In this document: one piece after another, positions 1 through 8,546 of the stretch
Layout of the letters: every line of letters starts with the position of its first letter
Position numbering within the stretch: position 1 is the first letter of the stretch
Source: an uncultured Bacteroidales bacterium
GTDB lineage: Bacteria > Bacteroidota > Bacteroidia > Bacteroidales > UBA932
DNA: 64,000 nt
Assembly: GCA_900541925.1 (NCBI GenBank)
Contig: UQMB01000001.1
Location: forward strand, 186,001 to 250,000
Direction of reading: 5' to 3'
Position numbers and translations under genes: made by a program
The notes under the pieces: model-generated
Told to the model about the DNA's origin: nothing
The model's input: the letters and a program-made list of their open reading frames with translations, nothing else
Databases searched by the model: none

Positions 1-342
1 GTCGCCGGATTCTCGCGTGGAGGCGGGCAGTCTATGTTCGCGGCCTTGAGCCATCTCGACAAATTCTCTTACCTCGCATCGTACAGCGCTTATCTCACCC
101 CCGAGGTGATGGAGGCGTATTTCCCTCATCTCGTCTCGGACGCCTCCGTGCTCAATTCGGGCCTGAAGCTTCTGTGGACGGGAGTCGGCTCGTCGGATTT
201 CCTCTACCCGGAGGTGGTGAGGAACCGTGAGTACTTCGACGCCAAGGGCATAGCCCACAGCGATGTTACGACCGGCGGCGGACACACCTGGATGAATGCC
301 AGGACCTATCTGATAGAGACATTACAGAAGTTTTTCAAATAA
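1..342 (+). CDS. Esterase of the enterochelin esterase / esterase D type, C-terminal part
   Basis: This is the C-terminal end of an alpha/beta-hydrolase whose start lies before the window. The frame is open from base 1 and begins VAGFSRGG, which holds the GxSxG nucleophile elbow (GFSRG). Further on GGGHTW supplies a plausible catalytic His. In Bacteroidota polysaccharide loci, putative esterases of this family often remove feruloyl or acetyl groups from xylan. The stop is only 8 bases before the first GH43 gene, so they are probably cotranscribed. The substrate is inferred from the neighbours. Confidence 0.8.
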   Translation, partial: VAGFSRGGGQSMFAALSHLDKFSYLASYSAYLTPEVMEAYFPHLVSDASVLNSGLKLLWTGVGSSDFLYPEVVRNREYFDAKGIAHSDVTTGGGHTWMNARTYLIETLQKFFK

Positions 343-350
343 ATTACATT

Positions 351-1670
351 ATGAAACGACTCAGCATATCTCTTGGCCTGACCCTGCTCCTGGTGGCGTC
401 AGCCGGCGCACAGAACCCCATCATCCGTGACCAGTTCACGGCAGACCCTACCGCCCGCGTGTTCGAGGGCAGGGTCTACATGTACCCGTCACACGACATC
501 ATCAGCCCGGTGGAGCCGGAGCGCAAGTGGTTCAGCATGGCAGACTACCATGTGTTCTCCTCGGCTGACCTGATGGACTGGACCGACCACGGCGTCATCC
601 TCAGCCAGGAGAACGTGCCTTGGGGCAAGCCCGACGGATATTCCATGTGGGCGCCTGACTGTGTGTACAAGGACGGCAAATACTATTTCTATTATCCTGA
701 CGCGCCTAAGGCCGGCCGGGGATTCGCGGTGGGCGTGGCGACATCGACCTCTCCTTCCGGTCCTTTTGTGCCGGAGAAAGAATCCATAAAGGGTGTGATG
801 GGCATAGACCCTTGCGTGCTGATCGACAAAGACGGGGCGGCCTACCTCTATTGGTCAGGCATGGGGCTGCAGGTAGCCAGGCTCAAGGACAACATGCTTG
901 AGCTCGACGGGCAGCCGCGCCGGCTGGACGGGAACCTCCCGGGAGGCTTCAAGGAAGGCCCGTTCGCGTTCGAGAGGGACGGCAGATACTATCTCACCTA
1001 TCCATGGGTGCAGGACAAGACCGAGACTCTCGCGTACGCCATGAGCGACAACCCTATGGGGCCTTTCGAGTTCAAGGGCCTGATAATGCAGCAGTCTCCG
1101 GTAGGGTGCTGGACCAACCATCATTCCCTCGTGGAATATCAGGGACAGTGGTATCTGTTCTACCACCACAATGATTATTCCCCTCAGTTCGACAAGAACC
1201 GCTCCGCCCGCATCGACAAGGTGACATTCAATGCTGACGGTACCATACAGCCTGTGACTCCGACATTCAGGGGAGTGGGTGTAAGCCTTGCCCGGAAGCG
1301 GATTGACCTTGACCGCTACAGCGCACTCTATCCGGTGGCGGCTTCGATTGACTTCCTCGATCCCGCCGAGCCTTTTGCCGGCTGGTTCGTGCGGCTGGAG
1401 CGCCCGTCCGTCTGGGTGCGGTATGCCGATGTCGATTTCACTGAGGTGAGCCCGGCTTCCGTCAGGATGCGCGTCCGCTCAAAGGACGGTGGGAAACTCA
1501 GCATATGCATAGCCGAGGATCCGGCCTTCGTGGAGGTGGCTGTCCCTCGCTGCATGGGCTGGACAGAGGTCAACGCCCCTCTCGGCAAAGCTGTCACAGG
1601 ACTCCAGACGCTGACCACGACCCTTGAGGACGGCGGGGTTATAGATATCGACTGGATTGTGTTTGAGTAG
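351..1670 (+). CDS. Glycoside hydrolase family 43 protein, secreted
   Basis: This is a 439-residue protein with a signal peptide ending near AGAQ (residue 21). The five-bladed GH43 catalytic domain covers about residues 22-305. The candidate catalytic triad is Asp32 (TADPT) as base, Asp153 (MGIDP) as pKa modulator and Glu202 (FKEGPF) as acid. Residues from about 310 look like a C-terminal beta-sandwich of the CBM6 type. GH43 enzymes are mostly arabinofuranosidases and beta-xylosidases; the exact activity cannot be read here. It is followed one base later by a second GH43 gene. Confidence 0.88.
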   Translation: MKRLSISLGLTLLLVASAGAQNPIIRDQFTADPTARVFEGRVYMYPSHDIISPVEPERKWFSMADYHVFSSADLMDWTDHGVILSQENVPWGKPDGYSMWAPDCVYKDGKYYFYYPDAPKAGRGFAVGVATSTSPSGPFVPEKESIKGVMGIDPCVLIDKDGAAYLYWSGMGLQVARLKDNMLELDGQPRRLDGNLPGGFKEGPFAFERDGRYYLTYPWVQDKTETLAYAMSDNPMGPFEFKGLIMQQSPVGCWTNHHSLVEYQGQWYLFYHHNDYSPQFDKNRSARIDKVTFNADGTIQPVTPTFRGVGVSLARKRIDLDRYSALYPVAASIDFLDPAEPFAGWFVRLERPSVWVRYADVDFTEVSPASVRMRVRSKDGGKLSICIAEDPAFVEVAVPRCMGWTEVNAPLGKAVTGLQTLTTTLEDGGVIDIDWIVFE

Positions 1671-1671
1671 G

Positions 1672-3327
1672 ATGAGCAGGCGGTTTCTTTGTCTGGCCTT
1701 GTCGGCCGGGATTGTGTCCTGCTCGGGCACGGTGCCGGACGGGGCCGCCGTCTTCGACTTTTTCAGGTATGAAGGCAGGGACGATTTCTATGTCGAGAAC
1801 CCGCTTCCCGATGTGGATTTCGCCTACAATCCTCTGTTGCCGGGGTGGTATTCGGATCCGAGCATCTGCACCGACGGCAAGGGTAACTACTACCTTGTAG
1901 CATCGACATTCTCCTATTTCCCGGGGGTGCCGATATTCCACAGCACTGACCTTGTGAACTGGGAGCAGAAGGGGAATGTCCTGTCAAGGCCGTCTCAGCT
2001 GGTCAATCTCGACCGCCAGCACATCAGCGGCGGCATATTCGCCCCGGACATCAAGTTCAACCCTCACAACGGGATGTTCTACATGGTCACCACCAATGTC
2101 GGGGCGGGCAATTTCCTCGTCAAGGCCGCGGATCCTCTCGGGGAGTGGTCCGATCCGATAATGCTGCCGCAGGTGCAGGGCATAGACCCGTCGTTGTTCT
2201 TCGATGATGACGGGCGGGCATACATCGTGAACAATGATGACGCTCCCGACGGCAAGCCTGAGTATGACGGGCACCGTACAATACGCATAGTGGAGTACGA
2301 CACCGTGGCGGACAGGACCGTGGGCGAGAGGAAAATCATAGTTGACAAGGGCGTGCGTCCCGCCGACAAGCCGATATGGATAGAGGGGCCGCACATCTAC
2401 AAGATAGACGGCAAGTATTATCTCATGGCCGCCGAGGGAGGCACCTCCGAGGGCCATTCGGAGGTGATTTTCCGCAGCGATTCTCCGATGGGCGAGTACC
2501 GGCCATGGAAACACAATCCTATACTCACCCAGCGCCATCTCAATCCGGACCGCCTCTTCCCTGTGACCTGCGCCGGTCATGCGGATCTGGTGCGCACCCC
2601 TTCCGGGGAGTGGTGGGCCGTGTTCCTGGCCTGTCGCCCGATAGACGGGAAGTACGAGAACCTCGGCCGCGAGACATTTATGCTGCCGGTCCGCTGGAGC
2701 GGGGACGGATTCCCATATATTACCCGCGATGATGAGCCTGTGCCTATGGTCGTCCGCCACGCCGGGACGGAACGCGGTGAGAATGTCACTTTCGGGAACT
2801 TCACGGTCATCGACGAGTTCGACGGGGAGGAGCTGCCTCTGCACTGGATGACTCTGCGTGGACCTGCCACGGAGCTGTATTCACTGGAAGGCGGCAAACT
2901 GAGGCTTGAGTGCTCGCCATCTTCCGTCGCCCGGTTCTCTACCCCGGCCGCCGTGCTGCGCAGGGTGCAGCATCACAAGTTCAAGGCTGACACCCGTCTG
3001 GCATTCAATCCTGACGGACCGGATTCGGCGGCGGGCATGCTCCTGTTCAAAGATGAGAAGCATCATTACTTCTTCAAGCTCCAGAGGGACGGTGACGGAT
3101 GGACAATCGCTCTTTCGACTCCGGACAGGACTCTCGCTTCCGCCAGGACTGCGGGGCGGTTCTTCGACCTGAAAGTGGTCTCCTACGGGACATCGTTCGC
3201 CTTTTGGTACGCTCCTGACGGCAAGGGCTGGACGCTCCTGAAAGACAATGTCCCGGCGGACTATCTGTCCACTGCCGAGGCGGGAGGATTCACCGGCACA
3301 ACAATTGGATTATATGCTACGAAATAG
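1672..3327 (+). CDS. GH43 beta-xylosidase-like lipoprotein with C-terminal concanavalin-like domain
   Basis: The start is placed at ATG 1672, because the longer reading begins with TTG inside the upstream gene while 1672 gives a clean lipoprotein signal (AGIVSC, Cys17). The GH43 domain carries Asp62 (WYSDPS), Asp172 (QGIDPS) and Glu238 (WIEGPH), the expected catalytic triad. Residues from about 375 to the end resemble the beta-sandwich domain found at the C terminus of XynB-type beta-xylosidases. The predicted site is the cell surface or periplasm, attached by lipid. It lies in one operon with the flanking GH43 genes. Confidence 0.9.
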   Translation: MSRRFLCLALSAGIVSCSGTVPDGAAVFDFFRYEGRDDFYVENPLPDVDFAYNPLLPGWYSDPSICTDGKGNYYLVASTFSYFPGVPIFHSTDLVNWEQKGNVLSRPSQLVNLDRQHISGGIFAPDIKFNPHNGMFYMVTTNVGAGNFLVKAADPLGEWSDPIMLPQVQGIDPSLFFDDDGRAYIVNNDDAPDGKPEYDGHRTIRIVEYDTVADRTVGERKIIVDKGVRPADKPIWIEGPHIYKIDGKYYLMAAEGGTSEGHSEVIFRSDSPMGEYRPWKHNPILTQRHLNPDRLFPVTCAGHADLVRTPSGEWWAVFLACRPIDGKYENLGRETFMLPVRWSGDGFPYITRDDEPVPMVVRHAGTERGENVTFGNFTVIDEFDGEELPLHWMTLRGPATELYSLEGGKLRLECSPSSVARFSTPAAVLRRVQHHKFKADTRLAFNPDGPDSAAGMLLFKDEKHHYFFKLQRDGDGWTIALSTPDRTLASARTAGRFFDLKVVSYGTSFAFWYAPDGKGWTLLKDNVPADYLSTAEAGGFTGTTIGLYATK

Positions 3328-4888
3328 ATTTCTCGCGGCCCTTTTCACCCTGGCCCTCGCCGCAGGCTGCGGGCAGAAATGGCAGGATGCCGTCAATCCG
3401 CTGACTTATACTGACATCCCGGACAACGATGTCATCCGGGTCGGGGAAGACTACTATATGGTCAGCACCACCATGTACTACTGCCCAGGCGCGCCGATCA
3501 TGCATTCCCGAGACCTGGTGCATTGGCGTATAGTGAATTATGTCTATGACTGCCTTGAGGACGATGACGTGTACAATCTCCGGAACGGGGCGAATGCCTA
3601 CGGGAAGGGGCAGTGGGCGACGTCCCTGAGGTACCATGACGGAGTGTATTATGCCCTTTTCATCGCCAATGACCAGAGGAAGACTTATGTCTATCGTACA
3701 GATGATATCATGGACGGCGAGTGGACCCGCTCGGTGATTGACCTGCCTATGCACGACGCGTCGATGCTCTTTGATGACGGACGGCTCTATGTCGTCTGGG
3801 GCAACGGGGACCTGCGCATCACGGAGCTTGAGCCTGACGGCTCGGCGCTGAAGGACGGCGGGGTGGACAGCGTTGTCATACGTGCTCCGCGCGAGGGCTA
3901 TATGCTGAGGGCGGAAGGGGCGCATCTCTATCATATAGGAGACTGGTATTATCTGCTTGAGATAGACTGGCCTCGCGGAGGTGTGCGCACTGAGACCTGC
4001 TGGCGCAGCCGGAACCTGCTTGGCCCTTACGAGAGCAGGGTGGTGCTTCAGGGCGAGTTCGATTCACGTCCGGACGGGGTGGCGCAGGGGGCGATAGTTG
4101 ATACTCCGGCCGGAGACTGGTATGCGATAATGTTCCAGGACCACGGCGCGGTGGGGCGCATACCGACCATACAGCCTGTGACCTGGATGGACGGGTGGCC
4201 CGTGATGGGTGACGGAGGCGTGCCGATGAAGACTGTTCGCGTCAATCTTCCTGTGTCTGGTGAGGACTATGTCTGGGCTTCGGATGAGTTTGATTCCTCT
4301 GAACTGGCCCTTGTCTGGCAGTGGAACCACAAGCCTGTGGACGGCCTGTGGTCCCTCACCGAGCGTCCGGGGTGGTTGCGGCTCCGTGCCGGCATTCCTG
4401 CGGAAGGTATAATGTCTGCCCGCAACACCTTGACCCAGCGGACTGTCGGACCGAAGTGCGTGTCGGAGGTCAAGCTTGACCTTTCGGGGCTAAAGCCCGG
4501 AGACCGTGCCGGAATCTGCGCATTCCAGAGCGGAAACATCGCAGTCGGCGCCGAGATGGGGTCTGGCGGCGCCGTGGATGTGGTGCTCCGCCGCTGTGGC
4601 CGTGACGCCAAGGATGAGGAGATCTACAGAAGCAGGCTCGGCGGTGATGCTCTGTGGCTGAGGCTTTATTATGTCTTCACCCCTTCCGAGGGGGAGGAGG
4701 CGGACACGGTGACGGCGTCCTGGTCCGAAGACGGTCGTGACTGGCATGACTGCGGCTACACCTTGAAGATGCGTTTCACCCTTGACCTTTTCACCGGCTA
4801 CAGGACGGCGCTGTATTGCTATCCTGCTTCAGATGGCGGTGGCGGTTATGCTGATTTCGATTACTTCCGCCAGAGGGTGGTTGAATGA
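3314..4888 (+). CDS. GH43-like glycosidase lipoprotein
   Basis: ATG 3314 overlaps the preceding GH43 gene by 14 bases and gives a lipoprotein signal (LALAAGC, Cys19), so it is preferred over an earlier start at 3248. The N-terminal domain has GH43 signatures: Asp37 (DIPDND) as base, Asp in MHDASML and Glu in RAEGAHLY. The usual DP pair at the first Asp is DN. The C-terminal half is a beta-sandwich module as in beta-xylosidases. It is the last gene of the run; the next gene has its own promoter. Substrate is probably a xylo- or arabino-oligosaccharide, by inference. Confidence 0.87.
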   Translation: MLRNRFLAALFTLALAAGCGQKWQDAVNPLTYTDIPDNDVIRVGEDYYMVSTTMYYCPGAPIMHSRDLVHWRIVNYVYDCLEDDDVYNLRNGANAYGKGQWATSLRYHDGVYYALFIANDQRKTYVYRTDDIMDGEWTRSVIDLPMHDASMLFDDGRLYVVWGNGDLRITELEPDGSALKDGGVDSVVIRAPREGYMLRAEGAHLYHIGDWYYLLEIDWPRGGVRTETCWRSRNLLGPYESRVVLQGEFDSRPDGVAQGAIVDTPAGDWYAIMFQDHGAVGRIPTIQPVTWMDGWPVMGDGGVPMKTVRVNLPVSGEDYVWASDEFDSSELALVWQWNHKPVDGLWSLTERPGWLRLRAGIPAEGIMSARNTLTQRTVGPKCVSEVKLDLSGLKPGDRAGICAFQSGNIAVGAEMGSGGAVDVVLRRCGRDAKDEEIYRSRLGGDALWLRLYYVFTPSEGEEADTVTASWSEDGRDWHDCGYTLKMRFTLDLFTGYRTALYCYPASDGGGGYADFDYFRQRVVE

Positions 4889-4928
4889 CAGAGACAGGGG
4901 GGACATTTGAGCCGCGTGTAAAATACTT

Positions 4929-4957
4929 TTTGTTTTATCGAAAAAATGATATATTTG
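4929..4957 (+). promoter_or_regulatory. Bacteroidota-type promoter of the DUF4249/TonB operon
   Basis: TTTG at 4929-4932 and TATATTTG at 4950-4957, 17 bases apart, match the -33/-7 pattern known for this phylum. Transcription would start near 4963, leaving about 60 bases before the first start codon. Confidence 0.6.
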
Positions 4958-5025
4958 CAGGTGGCAGACCGATATACCATCCTGATTATTTGATATTTGT
5001 GTAAAACCTCGTAATTTGATTTACA

Positions 5026-6060
5026 ATGAAAAAAACTCATTCGCTTTTTTTGCTTGTGCCGCTGTTTCTCGGCTGCATGGTTTTCATGTACCTTGCTCTT
5101 GCCGGCTGCGTGCGGGATGTGGTGCTGGATGCGGGGGAGAAGCCGCAGGTGGTGGTGGAGTGCGTGCTGACGGCGAGCAGTCCGCAGGAGCTGCGTCTTT
5201 CTTTCACCAAGGGGGCATCGCTCGCGGCGGCTCCGGAGCTGACGGAGGCGACTGCTCGGCTGACTGATCTAACGGACGATTATCCGGCGGGGGAGTTCCG
5301 CCGCAGGGAGGACGGGGCCTGGGTTCTCGACTATGCGGCAGTGCCCCGTCACAGCTACAGGCTCGAAGTGGAAGTCCCGGGGTACGATCTGGTCTGGGCG
5401 GAGCAGACGATGCCAGAAGGGATTACGGTGGAAACGAAGGTGCATAGTATACCAGCGCCGCCATGGTCTTCATCGTCTGGTTCTTATTCATTTATGAGTT
5501 ATCGGATGACGGATTATGTCCGTTCTCTGTGGTTGTGTGGCGTTTTTTATTATGTATCGGCTGCGGAAGAGAAAAACTATGTCGGACGTGTATGCGCTGA
5601 CTATCCAGGTATTGATGCATTCAATCTTACGGGAGATATTTACAGCCCTGAGATTATGGGCGAGGGGACAGTTTTCAGTGCGGCAATATATGGCAGTTTG
5701 TACGGGAAGCCTCTCTATAGGCGATTCATATATATCCGTGATGCTTCGCCAGACCATCGGTTTGTCGTGTCTGGCGATTTTCCGGGTGATTATTCGGAGC
5801 AAGCGGGACATTGCAAAATGGCCATACGCTTCTCCTCTTTTAGTCTTGATTATGATCAGTATCTGAAACAGGCCGTGATGATTGTTGATTCCGATGGCGC
5901 TTCTGAGCTGACTTCAGTTTTCGCCCGGGACAATATACTCAAACATCCATGGCGGCATCGGGATATTCGGTGCCTGCACCTCAACAACCGAAGACTGGCT
6001 CCGAGGATACCAATATATAGAAACCGGATGAATAACAATCATATAACTACACTGATATGA
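5026..6060 (+). CDS. DUF4249-family lipoprotein, frameshifted near its 3' end
   Basis: This is a lipoprotein of the DUF4249 type, a Bacteroidota family of unknown function usually found beside TonB-dependent receptors. The N terminus has two lipobox-like sites (LFLGC and LALAGC). The first 17 residues resemble the start of the next gene, and residues from about 21 to 132 are encoded by a 338-bp segment identical to that in the gene at 7498. The last about 40 residues (KHPWRH onward) do not fit the family. A different frame from 5942 reads NIHGGIGIFGA and ends at 6031, matching NINGGVGIFGA of the paralogue. A net one-base gain (or two-base loss) near 5941 therefore altered the end. The annotated stop overlaps the next start by 4 bases. 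Confidence 0.75.
   Translation: MKKTHSLFLLVPLFLGCMVFMYLALAGCVRDVVLDAGEKPQVVVECVLTASSPQELRLSFTKGASLAAAPELTEATARLTDLTDDYPAGEFRRREDGAWVLDYAAVPRHSYRLEVEVPGYDLVWAEQTMPEGITVETKVHSIPAPPWSSSSGSYSFMSYRMTDYVRSLWLCGVFYYVSAAEEKNYVGRVCADYPGIDAFNLTGDIYSPEIMGEGTVFSAAIYGSLYGKPLYRRFIYIRDASPDHRFVVSGDFPGDYSEQAGHCKMAIRFSSFSLDYDQYLKQAVMIVDSDGASELTSVFARDNILKHPWRHRDIRCLHLNNRRLAPRIPIYRNRMNNNHITTLI
5084..5421 (+). repeat. 338-bp perfect direct repeat, copy 1
   Basis: Bases 5084-5421 are identical to 7526-7863 (offset 2442). The repeat encodes the lipobox and the first domain of both DUF4249 proteins. The flanks diverge abruptly at both ends. Confidence 0.97.
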
Positions 6061-7493
6061 GAAAGAATTATTCGCTTTTGCTCCTGCTGCCGCTGGCTAT
6101 CGGCTGCCAAGACAGACTTGCCGTACAAGGTGCTGGCAATTCTTACGTTGATGCACAGTCATCGAATGATGTGGCTGTCACTGTTCAAGTGAGTTCTCCG
6201 TTGACATTTGTCTCCCAGACTGATTTTTCAGCCTGGACAGAGATTCGAGGCATAGAAGAACGTTTCAAAGCGTGTGATGTGCCTGATGTGCAACTCAGGA
6301 TGATGACGACGAGTGCTCTTGTGCGGTCAGTCCTGCATTATCCTCTGAATTATCTGGTCTTTGCTTATAACGACCCTCAGGAGGCTATTCGGCTTGTATA
6401 TGAGAATAGTGCTCTTCATCGTGAGCTGGCATCACGTCCCGATGCTGCCGAAGAATTGATCCGGGTTTTCAGCGTATCGGATATGACATTAAATTCCAAT
6501 AGGGTCAGCTCCATAAATGATAATGAGGCTTTGTCTTATGTGGACGGGATGTTCCTTGAGTACTTCCTTGGCTCTGGGCTTGTGTCTGGTTTGTCATCCG
6601 GGACAAACAGGACTGCATTGCGGGATGCGGTGCGTAGAAAGCTGGAACTCCGCTCCGCTGACACATTGACATACAGCCCTAATTCTCTCATGCCTCTATA
6701 TGGTATTGACAGTCGGGAGAATCTTCGGATAGTCACTTCTGTAAATGGAGGTGAACTTGTCAGATACCAGACGGTGTATACATATTTCAAGAAGCCAATA
6801 GTTGGAATGGTGCTGACAGAATTTAGTTCGCAAGAAATTGCGAATCTGAACAATTTAGCTCAGATTCAATACCCTAACGCGACAATGAGAGGCCCGGCAT
6901 CTGCAAAGTATAATTGCCACAGTTATGCGTGGTACAATAGTTCAACCGATAATGCGCTGTGGATAAATGCAGAATACGAGCACGAGTTTCAATTGTCAAA
7001 ATACTGGACGAATGATTTGTATGTGAACTGCCCATCTTCTGAAGCGATCAAGGCACATTATTCAAGTGGTAATCACTCTGCAAATATCCTTTCATCCGGA
7101 AAATATCTTTCGAAATGGGGCTCCTGGCCATTGATGGAACACGACTATGATTATTGCCCCTATGTCCTATCAAATATTCAGTTCTTCAGTGTCCGCAACC
7201 AGCCGTTGTATAAACCAGAGGCGCAGATAACGGGTGATGCCACTGTGCGTCCTAACACTCTGCACGAGTATAGTGTGAGCGATCCTGATTTGGATTTGAC
7301 ATATCAGTGGTCTGTTGCATATATGGACAATCTTGCAACAACACCGGGTACATGCGAGTTTACGGTTTTAGATGATAAAAAATGTAGGCTCAAATGCTAT
7401 GAGTATGGTCTCTACAAATTGAAGGCTTATGGTTATTATGGAAACAACTGCGTTTCGTGGACAGAGCTCAATGTCATATCGATGGAGTTTTAA
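6057..7493 (+). CDS. Lipoprotein with NCHSYAW motif and C-terminal Ig/PKD-like domain
   Basis: This is a 478-residue lipoprotein (LPLAIGC, Cys17) of unknown function. The middle contains KYNCHSYAWY (around residue 285), a Cys-His motif of the kind seen in papain-like or NlpC/P60-like hydrolases, and downstream HSANILSSGKY offers a second His. Residues from about 385 to the end (QITGDATVRP, TYQWSV, YKLKAYGYYGN) look like an Ig- or PKD-like beta-sandwich. It lies between two DUF4249 genes and before a TonB receptor, so it is probably surface exposed. The enzymatic role is inference. Base composition is more AT-rich than in the repeat segments on either side. Confidence 0.7.
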   Translation: MRKNYSLLLLLPLAIGCQDRLAVQGAGNSYVDAQSSNDVAVTVQVSSPLTFVSQTDFSAWTEIRGIEERFKACDVPDVQLRMMTTSALVRSVLHYPLNYLVFAYNDPQEAIRLVYENSALHRELASRPDAAEELIRVFSVSDMTLNSNRVSSINDNEALSYVDGMFLEYFLGSGLVSGLSSGTNRTALRDAVRRKLELRSADTLTYSPNSLMPLYGIDSRENLRIVTSVNGGELVRYQTVYTYFKKPIVGMVLTEFSSQEIANLNNLAQIQYPNATMRGPASAKYNCHSYAWYNSSTDNALWINAEYEHEFQLSKYWTNDLYVNCPSSEAIKAHYSSGNHSANILSSGKYLSKWGSWPLMEHDYDYCPYVLSNIQFFSVRNQPLYKPEAQITGDATVRPNTLHEYSVSDPDLDLTYQWSVAYMDNLATTPGTCEFTVLDDKKCRLKCYEYGLYKLKAYGYYGNNCVSWTELNVISMEF

Positions 7494-7497
7494 TACT

Positions 7498-8538
7498 ATG
7501 GGAGAAAAGCTGATAGTTTTGAGTATCATGTACCTTGCTCTTGCCGGCTGCGTGCGGGATGTGGTGCTGGATGCGGGGGAGAAGCCGCAGGTGGTGGTGG
7601 AGTGCGTGCTGACGGCGAGCAGTCCGCAGGAGCTGCGTCTTTCTTTCACCAAGGGGGCATCGCTCGCGGCGGCTCCGGAGCTGACGGAGGCGACTGCTCG
7701 GCTGACTGATCTAACGGACGATTATCCGGCGGGGGAGTTCCGCCGCAGGGAGGACGGGGCCTGGGTTCTCGACTATGCGGCAGTGCCCCGTCACAGCTAC
7801 AGGCTCGAAGTGGAAGTCCCGGGGTACGATCTGGTCTGGGCGGAGCAGACGATGCCAGAAGGGTGCAAAATCTATTGTTCCTCTTATGCTCCTTATCAGT
7901 ATGATGATTCGCAGCCTAAGTATAAAAACATGGTCGGAACAGAATACCATTACGAGACATTGAGTTATAACACTTGGATTTACGGGATGAACTATGACGA
8001 GCGGACCGGGGCTTTCCAGGTCGCGGATGAGATTTGTACTGATAATGAATTTGTAGACAATTTCAACCTGACGGGAGGCACGTACATCCCGGAGACGAGC
8101 GACACTGACTACTACGGACGCGAATTGCCTTCGGAACTGTATCCATATCTGTCGGGAGCGAGTCTTCATAGGAAATACCTGAGGATCAAGAAAAACGATT
8201 CAAATAAAGTTTTTCTCATATCTGGATATTTCGATGGTCCGTATTACTATTACCTGGAGTGGCCATACGGGCCGCGGGAGCCATACGAAGACGAGGGATA
8301 TCTGGTTTTCCTGTCAGTCTCAGATGACTACGACAGATATCTGAGAGAAGCCGTTGTGAAGGTATCAGAAGCAGGATTATCAGATATTACTATGATATTC
8401 AGCCGCGAGAACATATTTACCAACATCAATGGTGGTGTCGGAATATTCGGGGCCCAGATAAAGAAAACCGGACAATGGATGCGAGCATTCTTTGATATGA
8501 ACTCAGAGCATCCGTTTCAGCCAAGACCTTTAAAATGA
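7498..8538 (+). CDS. DUF4249-family lipoprotein
   Basis: The start at ATG 7498, five bases after the preceding stop, gives a short signal peptide with lipobox LALAGC. A longer reading from 7429 would overlap the upstream gene. Residues from about 10 to 122 are encoded by the 338-bp repeat shared with the gene at 5026; the rest is only distantly similar to it. The C terminus (IFGAQIKKTGQW) is intact, so this is the complete copy. DUF4249 proteins are thought to be accessory lipoproteins of TonB-dependent receptors; a receptor gene follows directly with an ATGA-type junction. Confidence 0.85.
   Translation: MGEKLIVLSIMYLALAGCVRDVVLDAGEKPQVVVECVLTASSPQELRLSFTKGASLAAAPELTEATARLTDLTDDYPAGEFRRREDGAWVLDYAAVPRHSYRLEVEVPGYDLVWAEQTMPEGCKIYCSSYAPYQYDDSQPKYKNMVGTEYHYETLSYNTWIYGMNYDERTGAFQVADEICTDNEFVDNFNLTGGTYIPETSDTDYYGRELPSELYPYLSGASLHRKYLRIKKNDSNKVFLISGYFDGPYYYYLEWPYGPREPYEDEGYLVFLSVSDDYDRYLREAVVKVSEAGLSDITMIFSRENIFTNINGGVGIFGAQIKKTGQWMRAFFDMNSEHPFQPRPLK
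7526..7863 (+). repeat. 338-bp perfect direct repeat, copy 2
   Basis: This segment is identical over its full length to 5084-5421 and lies in the same orientation. Recombination between the copies would delete 2442 bp, including the NCHSYAW gene. Confidence 0.97.
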
Positions 8539-8546
8539 CCTTTCCG

